Part shown: positions 1-8,400 of the stretch, one piece after another | Layout of the letters: every line of letters begins with the position of its first letter | Position numbering within the stretch: position 1 is the stretch's first letter | Source of the DNA: Sediminivirga luteola | GTDB taxonomy: Bacteria; Actinomycetota; Actinomycetes; Actinomycetales; Brevibacteriaceae | Assembly: GCF_014639315.1 (NCBI RefSeq) | Contig: NZ_BMFY01000006.1 | Location: forward strand, 194,510-252,695 | Direction: 5' to 3' | Length of the DNA stretch: 58,186 nt | Made by a program: the position numbers and the translations under genes | The notes under the pieces: model-generated | Seen by the model: the letters and a program-made list of their open reading frames with translations, nothing else | Told to the model about the DNA's origin: nothing | The model's database searches: none

Positions 1-2527
1 CGTTCAGGCCAGGCCGGAGCAGGCCGCGGACGGTGGAGTAGAGCTGGTGCACATGCGGGAGCGTCTGCACCGCCATCAGGTCGGGGACTTCGACGCTGCC
101 GCTGCGGCTGACCCGGCCCAGATCGTTGCGCACCAGGTCCACGATCATGAGGTTCTCCGCCGTCGTCTTGGGATCCTGGCGCAGGGCGTCCCGCAGCCGG
201 GCGTCCTCCGCGGGATCGGCGACGCGCGGCGCGGTGCCTTTGATGGGCCGGGACTCGGCGCATCCGCCGGCGTCCACCCGCAGGAACCGCTCGGGGGAGG
301 AGGAGAACACGGTGAGCCCGTCCGGAAGCTGCAGGAACGCCGCGTAGGCCGCCGGGTTCGTCTCCCGCAGCGCCAGGTACTCGTCCAGTTCCCGGGCGCG
401 ATCCGCCGGTGCCGGGCTGGGGGCGGTGAGGGTGGTGGTCAGGCAGATCTCGTAGCTCTCACCGGCGACGAGTTCGCGCTGGGCCGCCCGTACCGCGGCT
501 TCATAGTCCGCGCGGGGCCGGGTCAGATCGGCCAGCCGCCGATGCTGGGGCTGGGGCCGGGGTTGGAGCTGGTGTGGGGGCTGGGGCTGGAGCTGGTGCG
601 GGGGCTGGTTCTGGTGCTTGTGCTGGGGCTGTGGCTGCTGGCCGGATCGTGCCTCGTCCGCTGACGAGGCTGGGGTCATGCCGCCCGGACCGGGCGCATG
701 CGATGCCGCGGAGCCGGCGGGGGCGGAAGCGCTCACGGGAGCCGGGATGCTCACGGCGCTCGCGGAGCCGGGAGGGCTCGCCGTCGTGGCAGCCAGTCGT
801 CGCCGTGCGGCATCCAGCCAGCTTTCCGCGGCCTCCGGCGTCAGACCGCCAAGCGGTCCGGCGAGGGCGACCAGGGTGAGCGTGCCCGCAGCGTGGTCCA
901 GCACGGCGAATCGGTCGCTGCGCAGCCAGACGGCGTCCGGATGCGGAGAGCGCTGCCGTGTGGCCAGCCCGAACTCCGCACCGAGCTCGTAGCCGAAGTA
1001 GCCCAGGTAGCCGCCGCGGAACGGGCCGGGGATGCGGTCGGCGCCGGCGACATCGACGGCGAGCCGGGCGGCGAGCAGTCCGAGGAGATCATCGCGGTCA
1101 CGGAGGTCACTGAGGTCGCTGTGGTCACTGTGGTCGCTGGTGTCACCGTGGTCGCGGTGGTCACCGCCGGCGTTGAGGTCATCGCTGCTACCGTCGCCGG
1201 CCACGTGGTGGACGACTAGGTCCGGCTCCGGGGGGTGCTTCGTGAGGCTGTCGGGCCCGCAGAAATAGGAGTACCGGCCACCGGACCAGGCGGCCTCACC
1301 CGCGCCATCCGCTTGAGGCGCGCCGCCCGCTTGAGGCGCACCACTGGGTTGAGGGGCGCCTCCCGGCCTGGCCGCATCGCTCGCCTCCTTTGCCGACTCA
1401 TCCGCGCTGGATACCTTGCCCGTCTTGCTTGCCTTGGAAGCATCCGGCACCTGTGCGTCCGGCCCGCGACTGTCCGGTCCTTGGGCGTCCGGTCCCTGAA
1501 TACCCGGTCCTGGGATGCCCGCTTCTTCGGCGGCCGGTCCTTGAGCGTCTGCGGCGGCGGTGCCCGGCCCGTGGGCGTCGGCAGCGGCGGAGTCCAGCCA
1601 GATCCGCAGGTTCGGATCGGGAAAGAGCGCCTCCAGCACCGCGGCGGGATCAGGCGGGGCGTCGACGGTGCGTAAATGGGCCCGCAGCACCGGCCTCGTC
1701 GGAGGTGCCGGAGGTGTCCGTGGTGAAACGGGGCCAGTGCCTGTACCGTCTGCCGGTGTGGCCGGTGTGGCCGGTGTGGCCGGTGTGGCCGGTGTGGCCG
1801 GTGTGGCCGGTGTGGCCGGTACGGCCGGCGTGGTCGGTGTGGCCGATGTGGCCGGACCGCGATGAGGCAACGCCACCGATGCGACCCGCTCCCGCGGATG
1901 CGCCGCGGCGAGGGTGAGGAAGTTCCGGATCAGGACGTCCCCGTGCTCGGTGAGGATGGACTCGGGATGGAACTGCACGCCCCAGTGCGGTCGCGCGCGG
2001 TGCCGGAAGGCCATCACCTCGCCGTCTTCCGCGACCGCCTGCAGCTCCAGGGCCGGGGGCAGCGGACCGCCGATGCTGAGCGAGTGATAGCGGACGACCC
2101 GCATGGAGCCGATGCCGGCGAACAGGTCGGCGCCGGGTTCGATCCGCAGATCCGAGAGGTGCCCATGACGGGGCGCGCCGGCCGGTCCCAGCCGCCCGCC
2201 CGCCGCAGCGCCCAGTGCCTGATGACCCAGGCAGACACCCAGAACGGGCAGATCGTGCGCGGCCAGAAGCGCGGTGCACCCGCCGATGTCCGCCGCCCGC
2301 GCGGGGGTGCCCGGCCCGGGACCGATGACCGCCGCGTCGAAGTCCTCCGTCCGGAGGGTGCCCCATTCCGGCGCGTCATTGCGCAGCACCATGGGCGGAT
2401 GCCCGCTCACCACGCTGATCAGCTGGAAGAGGTTGTAGGTGTACGAGTCGTGGTTGTCCGCCAGCAGAATCCGCGGAACGGGGGCCGGGCCGGGCCAGTG
2501 GATCGCGGAGACGGAGGAGCTGGGCAT
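1..2527 (-). CDS. pabAB: Fused aminodeoxychorismate synthase PabA-PabB, 3' end missing
   Basis: Makes 4-amino-4-deoxychorismate from chorismate and glutamine for folate synthesis, in the cytoplasm. The N-terminal class I glutamine amidotransferase domain (about residues 15-210) begins with a DNHDSYTYNL motif. It has the nucleophile Cys99 in GVCLGHQ and the His187/Glu189 pair in FHPES. The PabB domain carries ESYEICLTT and PIKGT with Lys763, the lysine that marks aminodeoxychorismate synthase rather than anthranilate synthase (PIAGT), then ENLMIVDLVRNDLG. I checked the frame in five places and it is open throughout. The gene runs off the left edge, so roughly the last hundred residues are missing. 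The start is the ATG at 2527; an upstream ATG at 2532 is out of frame. Unusual: three low-complexity stretches separate or interrupt the domains. Confidence 0.93.
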   Translation of the reverse strand, partial: MPSSSVSAIHWPGPAPVPRILLADNHDSYTYNLFQLISVVSGHPPMVLRNDAPEWGTLRTEDFDAAVIGPGPGTPARAADIGGCTALLAAHDLPVLGVCLGHQALGAAAGGRLGPAGAPRHGHLSDLRIEPGADLFAGIGSMRVVRYHSLSIGGPLPPALELQAVAEDGEVMAFRHRARPHWGVQFHPESILTEHGDVLIRNFLTLAAAHPRERVASVALPHRGPATSATPTTPAVPATPATPATPATPATPATPATPADGTGTGPVSPRTPPAPPTRPVLRAHLRTVDAPPDPAAVLEALFPDPNLRIWLDSAAADAHGPGTAAADAQGPAAEEAGIPGPGIQGPDAQGPDSRGPDAQVPDASKASKTGKVSSADESAKEASDAARPGGAPQPSGAPQAGGAPQADGAGEAAWSGGRYSYFCGPDSLTKHPPEPDLVVHHVAGDGSSDDLNAGGDHRDHGDTSDHSDHSDLSDLRDRDDLLGLLAARLAVDVAGADRIPGPFRGGYLGYFGYELGAEFGLATRQRSPHPDAVWLRSDRFAVLDHAAGTLTLVALAGPLGGLTPEAAESWLDAARRRLAATTASPPGSASAVSIPAPVSASAPAGSAASHAPGPGGMTPASSADEARSGQQPQPQHKHQNQPPHQLQPQPPHQLQPRPQPQHRRLADLTRPRADYEAAVRAAQRELVAGESYEICLTTTLTAPSPAPADRARELDEYLALRETNPAAYAAFLQLPDGLTVFSSSPERFLRVDAGGCAESRPIKGTAPRVADPAEDARLRDALRQDPKTTAENLMIVDLVRNDLGRVSRSGSVEVPDLMAVQTLPHVHQLYSTVRGLLRPGLN
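541..645. repeat. Gln/Pro/His-rich low-complexity repeat inside pabAB
   Basis: ctggggctgg-type repeats. On the minus strand they encode a Gln-Pro-His-rich segment within the PabB half, immediately before the conserved chorismate-binding domain (ESYEICLTT). Confidence 0.7.
1083..1176. repeat. Degenerate ggtcactgt-like repeat inside pabAB (D-H-S linker)
   Basis: Imperfect 9-bp units of the type ggtcactgt/ggtcgctgt. On the minus strand they encode a run of Asp-His-Ser and Asp-Leu-Ser triplets, just before the GYLGYFGYE part of the PabB N-terminal region. Confidence 0.7.
1752..1859. repeat. 9-bp tandem repeat inside pabAB (T-P-A linker)
   Basis: Seven perfect copies of gccggtgtg (1752-1814) are followed by five degenerate ones to 1859. 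On the coding (minus) strand they read as Thr-Pro-Ala repeats just after the amidotransferase domain. The unit is three codons, so copy-number change keeps the frame. Confidence 0.9.
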
Positions 2528-2740
2528 CCCATGAGTGTAGCCAGCGCGTTGATCTGCTGCCTGGCATACGGTGCGGGCGGCGTGATCACGGTCCCGGTGC
2601 CGCCTTCCATGACCAATGGCACTGTCACTCCGGACGGTGCGCATGCTGGACTGAGCCTGGATGCCGGGGTCTGCGGCTCAGCCGTGGGTGGCGACGGCGG
2701 GGAGGCCGGGACACGTCACACAGGAGGGGAGGGGACCGCA

Positions 2741-3346
2741 GTGGCTGAGACGGGTTACTGGGCGGGGGCGGCCGGGGCGGTGCTCTTCGTGCTGGTCTTC
2801 CTCGTCGACGGGGGCACCCGGCCGGGTTACTCGCCTATCCGGCATCCCGTCAGCGCGCTGGCCCTCGGCCGGCGGGGATGGATCCAGAGCGCGAACTTCG
2901 TGGTGACCGGCATGGCCGTGACAGCCGGCGCCATCACGATGGCGACATCGGGCCAGGCTGTGCTCCTAGGCGCGGCGGTAGCGGTCTTCGGTCTGGGACT
3001 GGTGGCGTCCGGGATCTTCCGGATGGACCCGATGCGCGGGTATCCGCCCGGCACGCCGGAGAAGGACCCTGCCGTTTTCTCCGCCCGGCACCGGATGCAC
3101 GATCTGGCCGGTGCCGTCGTGTTCCTGGCGCTTCCGGCCGCCGCGGCGGTAGCGGCCTTCATGCTGCCCGGACTGGCGTGGCGCCTGGGTTCGGGACTGC
3201 TCGCAGTCGGGCTCCTGATCGGCTTCGGTCTGTTCGGTACCGCCTGGGAGGAAGACTCGCCGCGGACGGGGGCCCTGCAGCGCGCGCTCATCGTGCCCGG
3301 CTGGCTGTGGCTGGCCGGCGTCTTCGTGCAGTACGCGCGCGCCTGA
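2741..3346 (+). CDS. DUF998 family integral membrane protein
   Basis: 201 residues with about six hydrophobic segments. The conserved DUF998 features are visible: an early GYSPIRHPVSAL loop after the first helix, a GIFRMDPMRGYPPG loop mid-protein, then RHRMHDLAG before the fourth helix. The function of the family is not established; it is a plasma-membrane protein. The start is GTG 2741, with a purine-rich aggaggggagggg upstream. The same frame is open back to 1862, but that part is antisense to pabAB and is not coding. It is divergent from pabAB with a 213-bp spacer that probably holds both promoters. Confidence 0.8.
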   Translation: MAETGYWAGAAGAVLFVLVFLVDGGTRPGYSPIRHPVSALALGRRGWIQSANFVVTGMAVTAGAITMATSGQAVLLGAAVAVFGLGLVASGIFRMDPMRGYPPGTPEKDPAVFSARHRMHDLAGAVVFLALPAAAAVAAFMLPGLAWRLGSGLLAVGLLIGFGLFGTAWEEDSPRTGALQRALIVPGWLWLAGVFVQYARA

Positions 3347-3414
3347 GGGATGGCTTTGGCGCGGCCCCTGCACCCCGACGCCACGGTGGCAGTACGCGCG
3401 CCTGAGGGATGGCT
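3328..3414. repeat. Short direct repeat at the end of the DUF998 gene
   Basis: gcagtacgcgcg...cctgagggatggct occurs at 3328-3355 (across the stop codon) and again at 3389-3414 with one CG dinucleotide fewer, so the tail of the gene has been locally duplicated. Confidence 0.8.
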
Positions 3415-3442
3415 GCGGCGATAAGGGCAGCGCCTGGCTAGC

Positions 3443-4390
3443 ATGGTCGTCATGCCCGTCTCCCCGCTCGCGCCCCGCGAGGGAATCTCCGCGTCCCGCC
3501 TCCGGGCGCCGGTCGCGCTGCCCATCGGCGGCCTGCGGGTGGGGGAGTGGCTGGCGCAGGAGATCCCCTGGTCCAGTCCGGAGCAGCGCGAGCGACTGGC
3601 ACGTGAGGGCGGTTTGTGCGATCAGGCCGGCCGGCCGGCGCGGCTGAGCGATCCGGTGATCGCCGGGGAGTTCTACTGGTTCCATCGGGAGGTGCCGCCG
3701 GAGCCCCGGGTGCCGTTCGAGATCGAGGTGGTGCACGAGGACCGGGATCTACTGGTGGTGGACAAGCCGCACTTCCTGGCGAGCACGCCCAATGGCCGGT
3801 TCGTCCGCGAATGCGCCGTGACCCGGCTGCGGGTGGACCGCGACGAGCCGGAACTGGTGGCCATCCACCGGCTGGACCGGATTACCGCAGGGCTGCTGGT
3901 GCTCTCGCGGCGCCGGGAGACGCGCGGCACCTACCAGCGGCTGTTCCAGGACCGCAGGATCACCAAGACTTACCGGGCCATCGCCGGCTACCGTCCTGAC
4001 CTGCCGTTGCCCTTGTGCCGCAGCTCCCGGCTGCAGAAGACACCGGGAACCCGACCCGTCGTGGAAGTGCCGGGACCGGCGAACGCGCACACGGAGATCG
4101 CCCTGCTGCGACGGCTGCCGGGCGGCTCCGGGCCGGATGAGCCGGGGACCGAACGGGCGGAGTACAGGCTGATGCCGCACACCGGCAAGACGCACCAGCT
4201 GAGGGTGCACCTGAACGCGCTAGGCATCCCGATCGCCGGCGATCCGCTCTACCCGGTGGACCGGCACGAGGAACCCGAGGACTACTCCTCGCCGTTGCAG
4301 CTGCTGGCCGAGGAACTCGCCTTCACCGATCCGCTCACGGGCCGGCCCCGGCGGTTCCGGTCAGGACTGCGGTTGGGCGCCGCGACGTAA
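3443..4390 (+). CDS. RluA-family RNA pseudouridine synthase
   Basis: Isomerises uridine to pseudouridine in structured RNA, probably rRNA. The catalytic motif HRLDR with TAG after it is at about residues 142-150, and the Asp is the catalytic residue. DLLVVDKP upstream and HTGKTHQLRVHLNALGIPI downstream are RluA-family hallmarks. The N-terminal part (VGEWLAQEIP...) resembles a degenerate S4-like segment. 315 residues is normal length. The start is ATG 3443; ATG 3452 is an equally possible start and neither has a strong ribosome-binding site. It is convergent with the lipoprotein gene (36-bp gap). The exact RNA target cannot be told from sequence. Confidence 0.88.
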   Translation: MVVMPVSPLAPREGISASRLRAPVALPIGGLRVGEWLAQEIPWSSPEQRERLAREGGLCDQAGRPARLSDPVIAGEFYWFHREVPPEPRVPFEIEVVHEDRDLLVVDKPHFLASTPNGRFVRECAVTRLRVDRDEPELVAIHRLDRITAGLLVLSRRRETRGTYQRLFQDRRITKTYRAIAGYRPDLPLPLCRSSRLQKTPGTRPVVEVPGPANAHTEIALLRRLPGGSGPDEPGTERAEYRLMPHTGKTHQLRVHLNALGIPIAGDPLYPVDRHEEPEDYSSPLQLLAEELAFTDPLTGRPRRFRSGLRLGAAT

Positions 4391-4426
4391 CTCCACGGCC
4401 ACGGTCTCACCCCAGATGACGAGCGT

Positions 4427-5164
4427 TCACTCCAGATAGGGAGCGCAGGCCTCGGCGAGGGCATCGGTGGCGAGGTCGCCCTCGCTGGAGGACAGGGCAT
4501 CGGCGGTCGCCTGGATGGCCCACCATACGGCGGGGCTGCCGGCCCAGGTCAGCCGCAGCTCTTCCCGCGTACCGGGCTCGTCCACCAGCTGATAGACGGC
4601 GCCGTTGACCCGGTCCTCGGCGCGGTCCTGAGTGCAGCGCTCCTCATCGGAGGGCGTCTGCGGGGTGAGCTCCTCGATCTCCTCGCCGTCGACGGTGCTG
4701 AGCACGAACGCCGCCGAGGCCAGCTGCTCCACCTCGAACGTGCCGGTGATCTGGTAGAACACGTCGTTGAACGCGGTGACCTGGCCTTCGTCCACGGTGA
4801 TGGAGACGCTGTCGGGTGTCCCGGAGGTGAGGGTCACCGTGCCGTCTCCCTCGGCCGGGGGCTGGTAGTTGTGCATCGTGGCGTGCAGGTAGACCTCGTC
4901 ACCGGCGCCTGCCGCTTCCTCCAGCAACTGCCACAGCGGATCCCCGTCCCTGGGACCGCCGATGGTGGCGTCGACGAACTGGAGCTCCGGGGCGCCCTCG
5001 GGGATCTCGACCTCGGCGGGAGTCTCCTCCGGAAGGGGCTCTGACGGGGTGGGGCGGCCCTGGTCCGGACGTTCGCCCTCGGCGGCCTGACAACCGGTAA
5101 GAGTCAGCGCGCCGGCGAGCGCGGCGGCTAGGAGGAGGTGGCGGCTGTGCATCACGCTGGGCAT
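4427..5164 (-). CDS. Secreted lipoprotein of unknown function
   Basis: 245 residues. A type II signal peptide (hydrophobic LLLAAALAGAL) ends in the lipobox LTGC, so the mature protein should be lipid-anchored outside the membrane. A Pro/Glu-rich spacer follows, then an acidic domain I do not recognise, with two further cysteines (in ERCTQDRAE and EACAPYLE) that may form a disulfide. The start at 5164 (MPSVMHSRH) was chosen because an AAGG lies about 9 nt upstream and it gives a normal-length signal peptide. The frame is open further upstream to 5230. Confidence 0.7.
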   Translation of the reverse strand: MPSVMHSRHLLLAAALAGALTLTGCQAAEGERPDQGRPTPSEPLPEETPAEVEIPEGAPELQFVDATIGGPRDGDPLWQLLEEAAGAGDEVYLHATMHNYQPPAEGDGTVTLTSGTPDSVSITVDEGQVTAFNDVFYQITGTFEVEQLASAAFVLSTVDGEEIEELTPQTPSDEERCTQDRAEDRVNGAVYQLVDEPGTREELRLTWAGSPAVWWAIQATADALSSSEGDLATDALAEACAPYLE

Positions 5165-5423
5165 CACACGGGACCTTCGCATCATGGGGGAAGACATGGC
5201 TGCTTCCGAGTCTAGGGCAGCGATTCCCACCGGCCACGGATTTCTTGCCCCGCGGCGCGGGGTGCGGGCCTATGCGAGGGCGCCGGGTTGTCACTCAGGG
5301 ATCCTCGGGTGAGAAGCGGCGCGTGCCATCGGCGAGTTCCCACGGCTGGCGGGCGGCATTGTGGACCGCTCGGTTCATGCCTCACCTGTGAAGCTGAGCT
5401 GCCGTGTGCCGGCATGTGGTTCC
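5165..5423. other. Intergenic, 259 bp, probable promoter of the lipoprotein gene
   Basis: No gene is supported here. On the minus strand a TAGACT element near 5209-5214 could be the -10 of the lipoprotein gene. Confidence 0.4.
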
Positions 5424-8400
5424 TTATGGCGCGTAGAGCTGTAGGGGTTCGAGCCGTCCTCGAAGGGCAAGCCAGCCCCGTCCCGGCGGTCCGGCCAGCG
5501 GTGGCAGATCACGGCGGCCGATGAGCTCGCCATCGGCGCCGGAGCGGGTCCCGAGCAGCAGGACGGGACCGCGGGCGCGCAGCTGCCCGGCCAGGGAGGA
5601 GAACCCCGCCCCGAGCGCGGAGGAGACCAGCATCAGATCAGGCACCTCACCCTGGGTGCGCAGCCGGGCTGTGAGGGCGTGCTCGAGTTCCCTCGGCTGG
5701 ACGTCGTAGTCGTCGGCGACGATGAGGGAGCCCGGCGGCAGATCCGCCAGCCGCGCGGTGAACCCGGGCAGCGGGAGCGCCCCGGGCAGATCACCGCCGA
5801 GGACCGCCATCCGGTCCCCTCGCCCGAACGCCCTCAGCGCCCGCCGCAGCACCGTGCTGCGACCGGTGCCGGGATGCCCGGCCACGAGCAGGCACGATCC
5901 GTGCACCGCTGGTTCGTAGTCGAAACGTTCGGCGCGATCCCCGCCGATCCCCAGCGGAAGGCGGACTCTGCCATACGGTGCGGCCATGCCGCCTCCCGGT
6001 GACTCAGGGTCGTCCGGCCGGTGTGCATGCTCGTCCGATGGTGCCAGGACCGATACCGGCAGCGGCCGGAACACGGGGAGGTCCGGGAACGGACGGGCGA
6101 GCTCCGATCTGCTTCCGGCAGTCGTCACGATCTGCACCTCCTGACGGCTCCGGGCGCCCTCGGCGTCAGTCCCCAGGAACAGCGCCCGGCCTGGCGGCAT
6201 CCGCTCCGGGACCTCCGCGGCGGGAACCCCCAGCAGGACGGCGTCCTGGGGATCGGCCATCCGGAGGATGATCCGGTCCGGGATCGCCCCGGCCACGGCC
6301 GCGCTGGCAAGCCGGCGTTCCCCGGTCAGCAGCAGCCGCACGCCGAGGCCGGGCGCCGCCCGGGCCAGCGCCAGGACACGCTCGGTCCACTGACCCGGGC
6401 CGGAATCGAGCACCGTGAAAGACTCCCAGCCGTCGATGACGATGAGCATCGGCCCTGTTGAGTCCGCACTGTCCGCACCGCGAGGGCCACTGCGGCCGGC
6501 CCGGCGCCGCGCCACCTCGCCGGCGAGAGCGTCCAGCATCCGGCCGATCCGCCAGGGATCCTCCGCGGTGCACCAGCCGAGGACATGCGGCGCCTCAGCC
6601 AGGTCCGCCAGCTGCCGCCCGGGATCGATCAGATACGTCGCGGTGCCCGGCAGGGACCGCACGATGGTGCGGATCAGGCCGCTGCGGCCGCTGCGGGCAG
6701 CCCCGAGGGCGAGCAGATGGTCGGCCGCGTCGGTCTCCAGGGTGAGGGCGCGCCGGCGCTGCCGGGCCGGATCGTCGGCCACGGCGAAAGGCGTCTGCCC
6801 GCGCTGATCGGTGGGCAGCAGCCCGGTGGCTTCCCCGTCGTGGATGCGTTCCGGCAGCGGCGGAAGCCAGATCGGCGCGGCACGGTGGCCTCCAGCGGCC
6901 CGGTGGAAGGCGCCGGCGTCGAACGCGGTGGCGGCGTCTGCTGCGACACGGCGCACTGTGCCGGGACGGAACTCCTGCGGGGCCAGTTCCCGCACCAGGA
7001 CCTCGTCCGCGCCGGGGTGCGCGGGGGGATCGAGCAGCGCGGCGTGAAACGACGTTTCCGGGGCACCGTCGCTGCGCAGGAAGCCGCGGCCCGGGGCGCT
7101 GGCGGGAATGCGGACGGCGGCGTCGGATTCGAGGACGTCGAGGGAGTCGTTGCGGTCGCGGACCCGCAGCGCGATGCGCAGGCTGAGATTGGCGCGCATG
7201 TCCTGGGTGACGATTCCCGCCGGGCGCTGCGTCGCCAGCACCAGGTGCATCCCGAGGGACCGGCCCAGGGCGGCCAGGGAGACGAGCCCGTCGACGAGTC
7301 GTGGGAGCGCGAGAGCCAGCGCGCGGTACTCGTCGACGACGATCAGGAGCCGGGGCATCGGTTCGGGCGCCCGCCGGTTGTAGGTGTCGATGTCGTGGGC
7401 GCCGGCCTGAGCCAGGAGGCGTTCGCGGCGCTGGAGCTCGGCCGTCAGAGCGCTCAGGGCGCGCGAGGTCTCGTGCGCATCGAGGTCGGTGACGAGACCG
7501 GAGACGTGCGGGAGATCCTTGCAGCGGGAGAAGGCCGCCCCGCCCTTGTAGTCGATCAGCAGGACGCTCAGGTGCCGCGGTGAGTTGACCGCGCAAAGAG
7601 ACACCACGAGCGTCTCCAGCAGCTGAGACTTCCCGCTTCCCGTGGTGCCGCCGATGAGCGCGTGTGGTCCCTGCGCGGCCAGATCGACCGTGCAGGTCCC
7701 GGAGTGGCCTGTGCCCAGCGGGAAGCGGGTCGTGCCGCCGGCCGCCCAGCGGCGGCGCAGGCTGTCCTCGTCGAGTGGCAGCATCGAGCCCAGGGCCACC
7801 GCGCCGGGCGGCCGCGGGTCGGTGCGACCGGGGAGCGCGGCCCGGGCGAGCATGCGCGCGTGGAAGGCCGCGACGGGGGCTTGCAGCGGCAGGAACGGGA
7901 TGGAGTGCTTCTGGCCCGGGCGTCGCAGGGTCGTCTCGCCCGGTCCGCAGGTCACGGTGACCGGGGCGACGCCCGGCTCTGCGTGTCTCGGCTTGGCAGG
8001 AGCGGGGCGAACGGTGCCCCCGTCCGCCGCGGTGAGGAGCACTCGGAGGCCGTGGGCGTCCGCCGTGGTGCTGATGTTCAGCAGAGGAGGTACGGGGCGC
8101 TCCGGCGGGATCGCCGTGGTGGTCGCCGCGCGCGCCGGCACGTCATCGTGAAGCGCATGAACGGCGACGTCAGGAAGGGCACGGGATGCGTCCGGGGATG
8201 TCTCCGGGTCGGGGGAGCCCTCCTGGAGGTGCCCCGTGCCGCGCTCCAGCCTGATGGTCACGCCGGCGGGTAGACCTGGAAGAACGCCGCGGAGAAGAGC
8301 ACGCACCCGGTCCGCCGGGCCGTGGATGAGAAGGGGCGCCGTGCGCAGGTCGTGGCCGATGCCGCCTGGCGGCAGGGACGGTTCGTTCTCCCCTTCGGGA

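Noticed and set aside
1752-1859. Tandem repeat as a possible CRISPR array
   Set aside because: Units are 9 bp with no spacers and lie in frame inside pabAB.
1862-2740. N-terminal extension of the DUF998 frame back to 1862
   Set aside because: It would be antisense to the amidotransferase domain of pabAB. The hydrophobic DUF998 protein begins naturally at GTG 2741 with a Shine-Dalgarno-like sequence.
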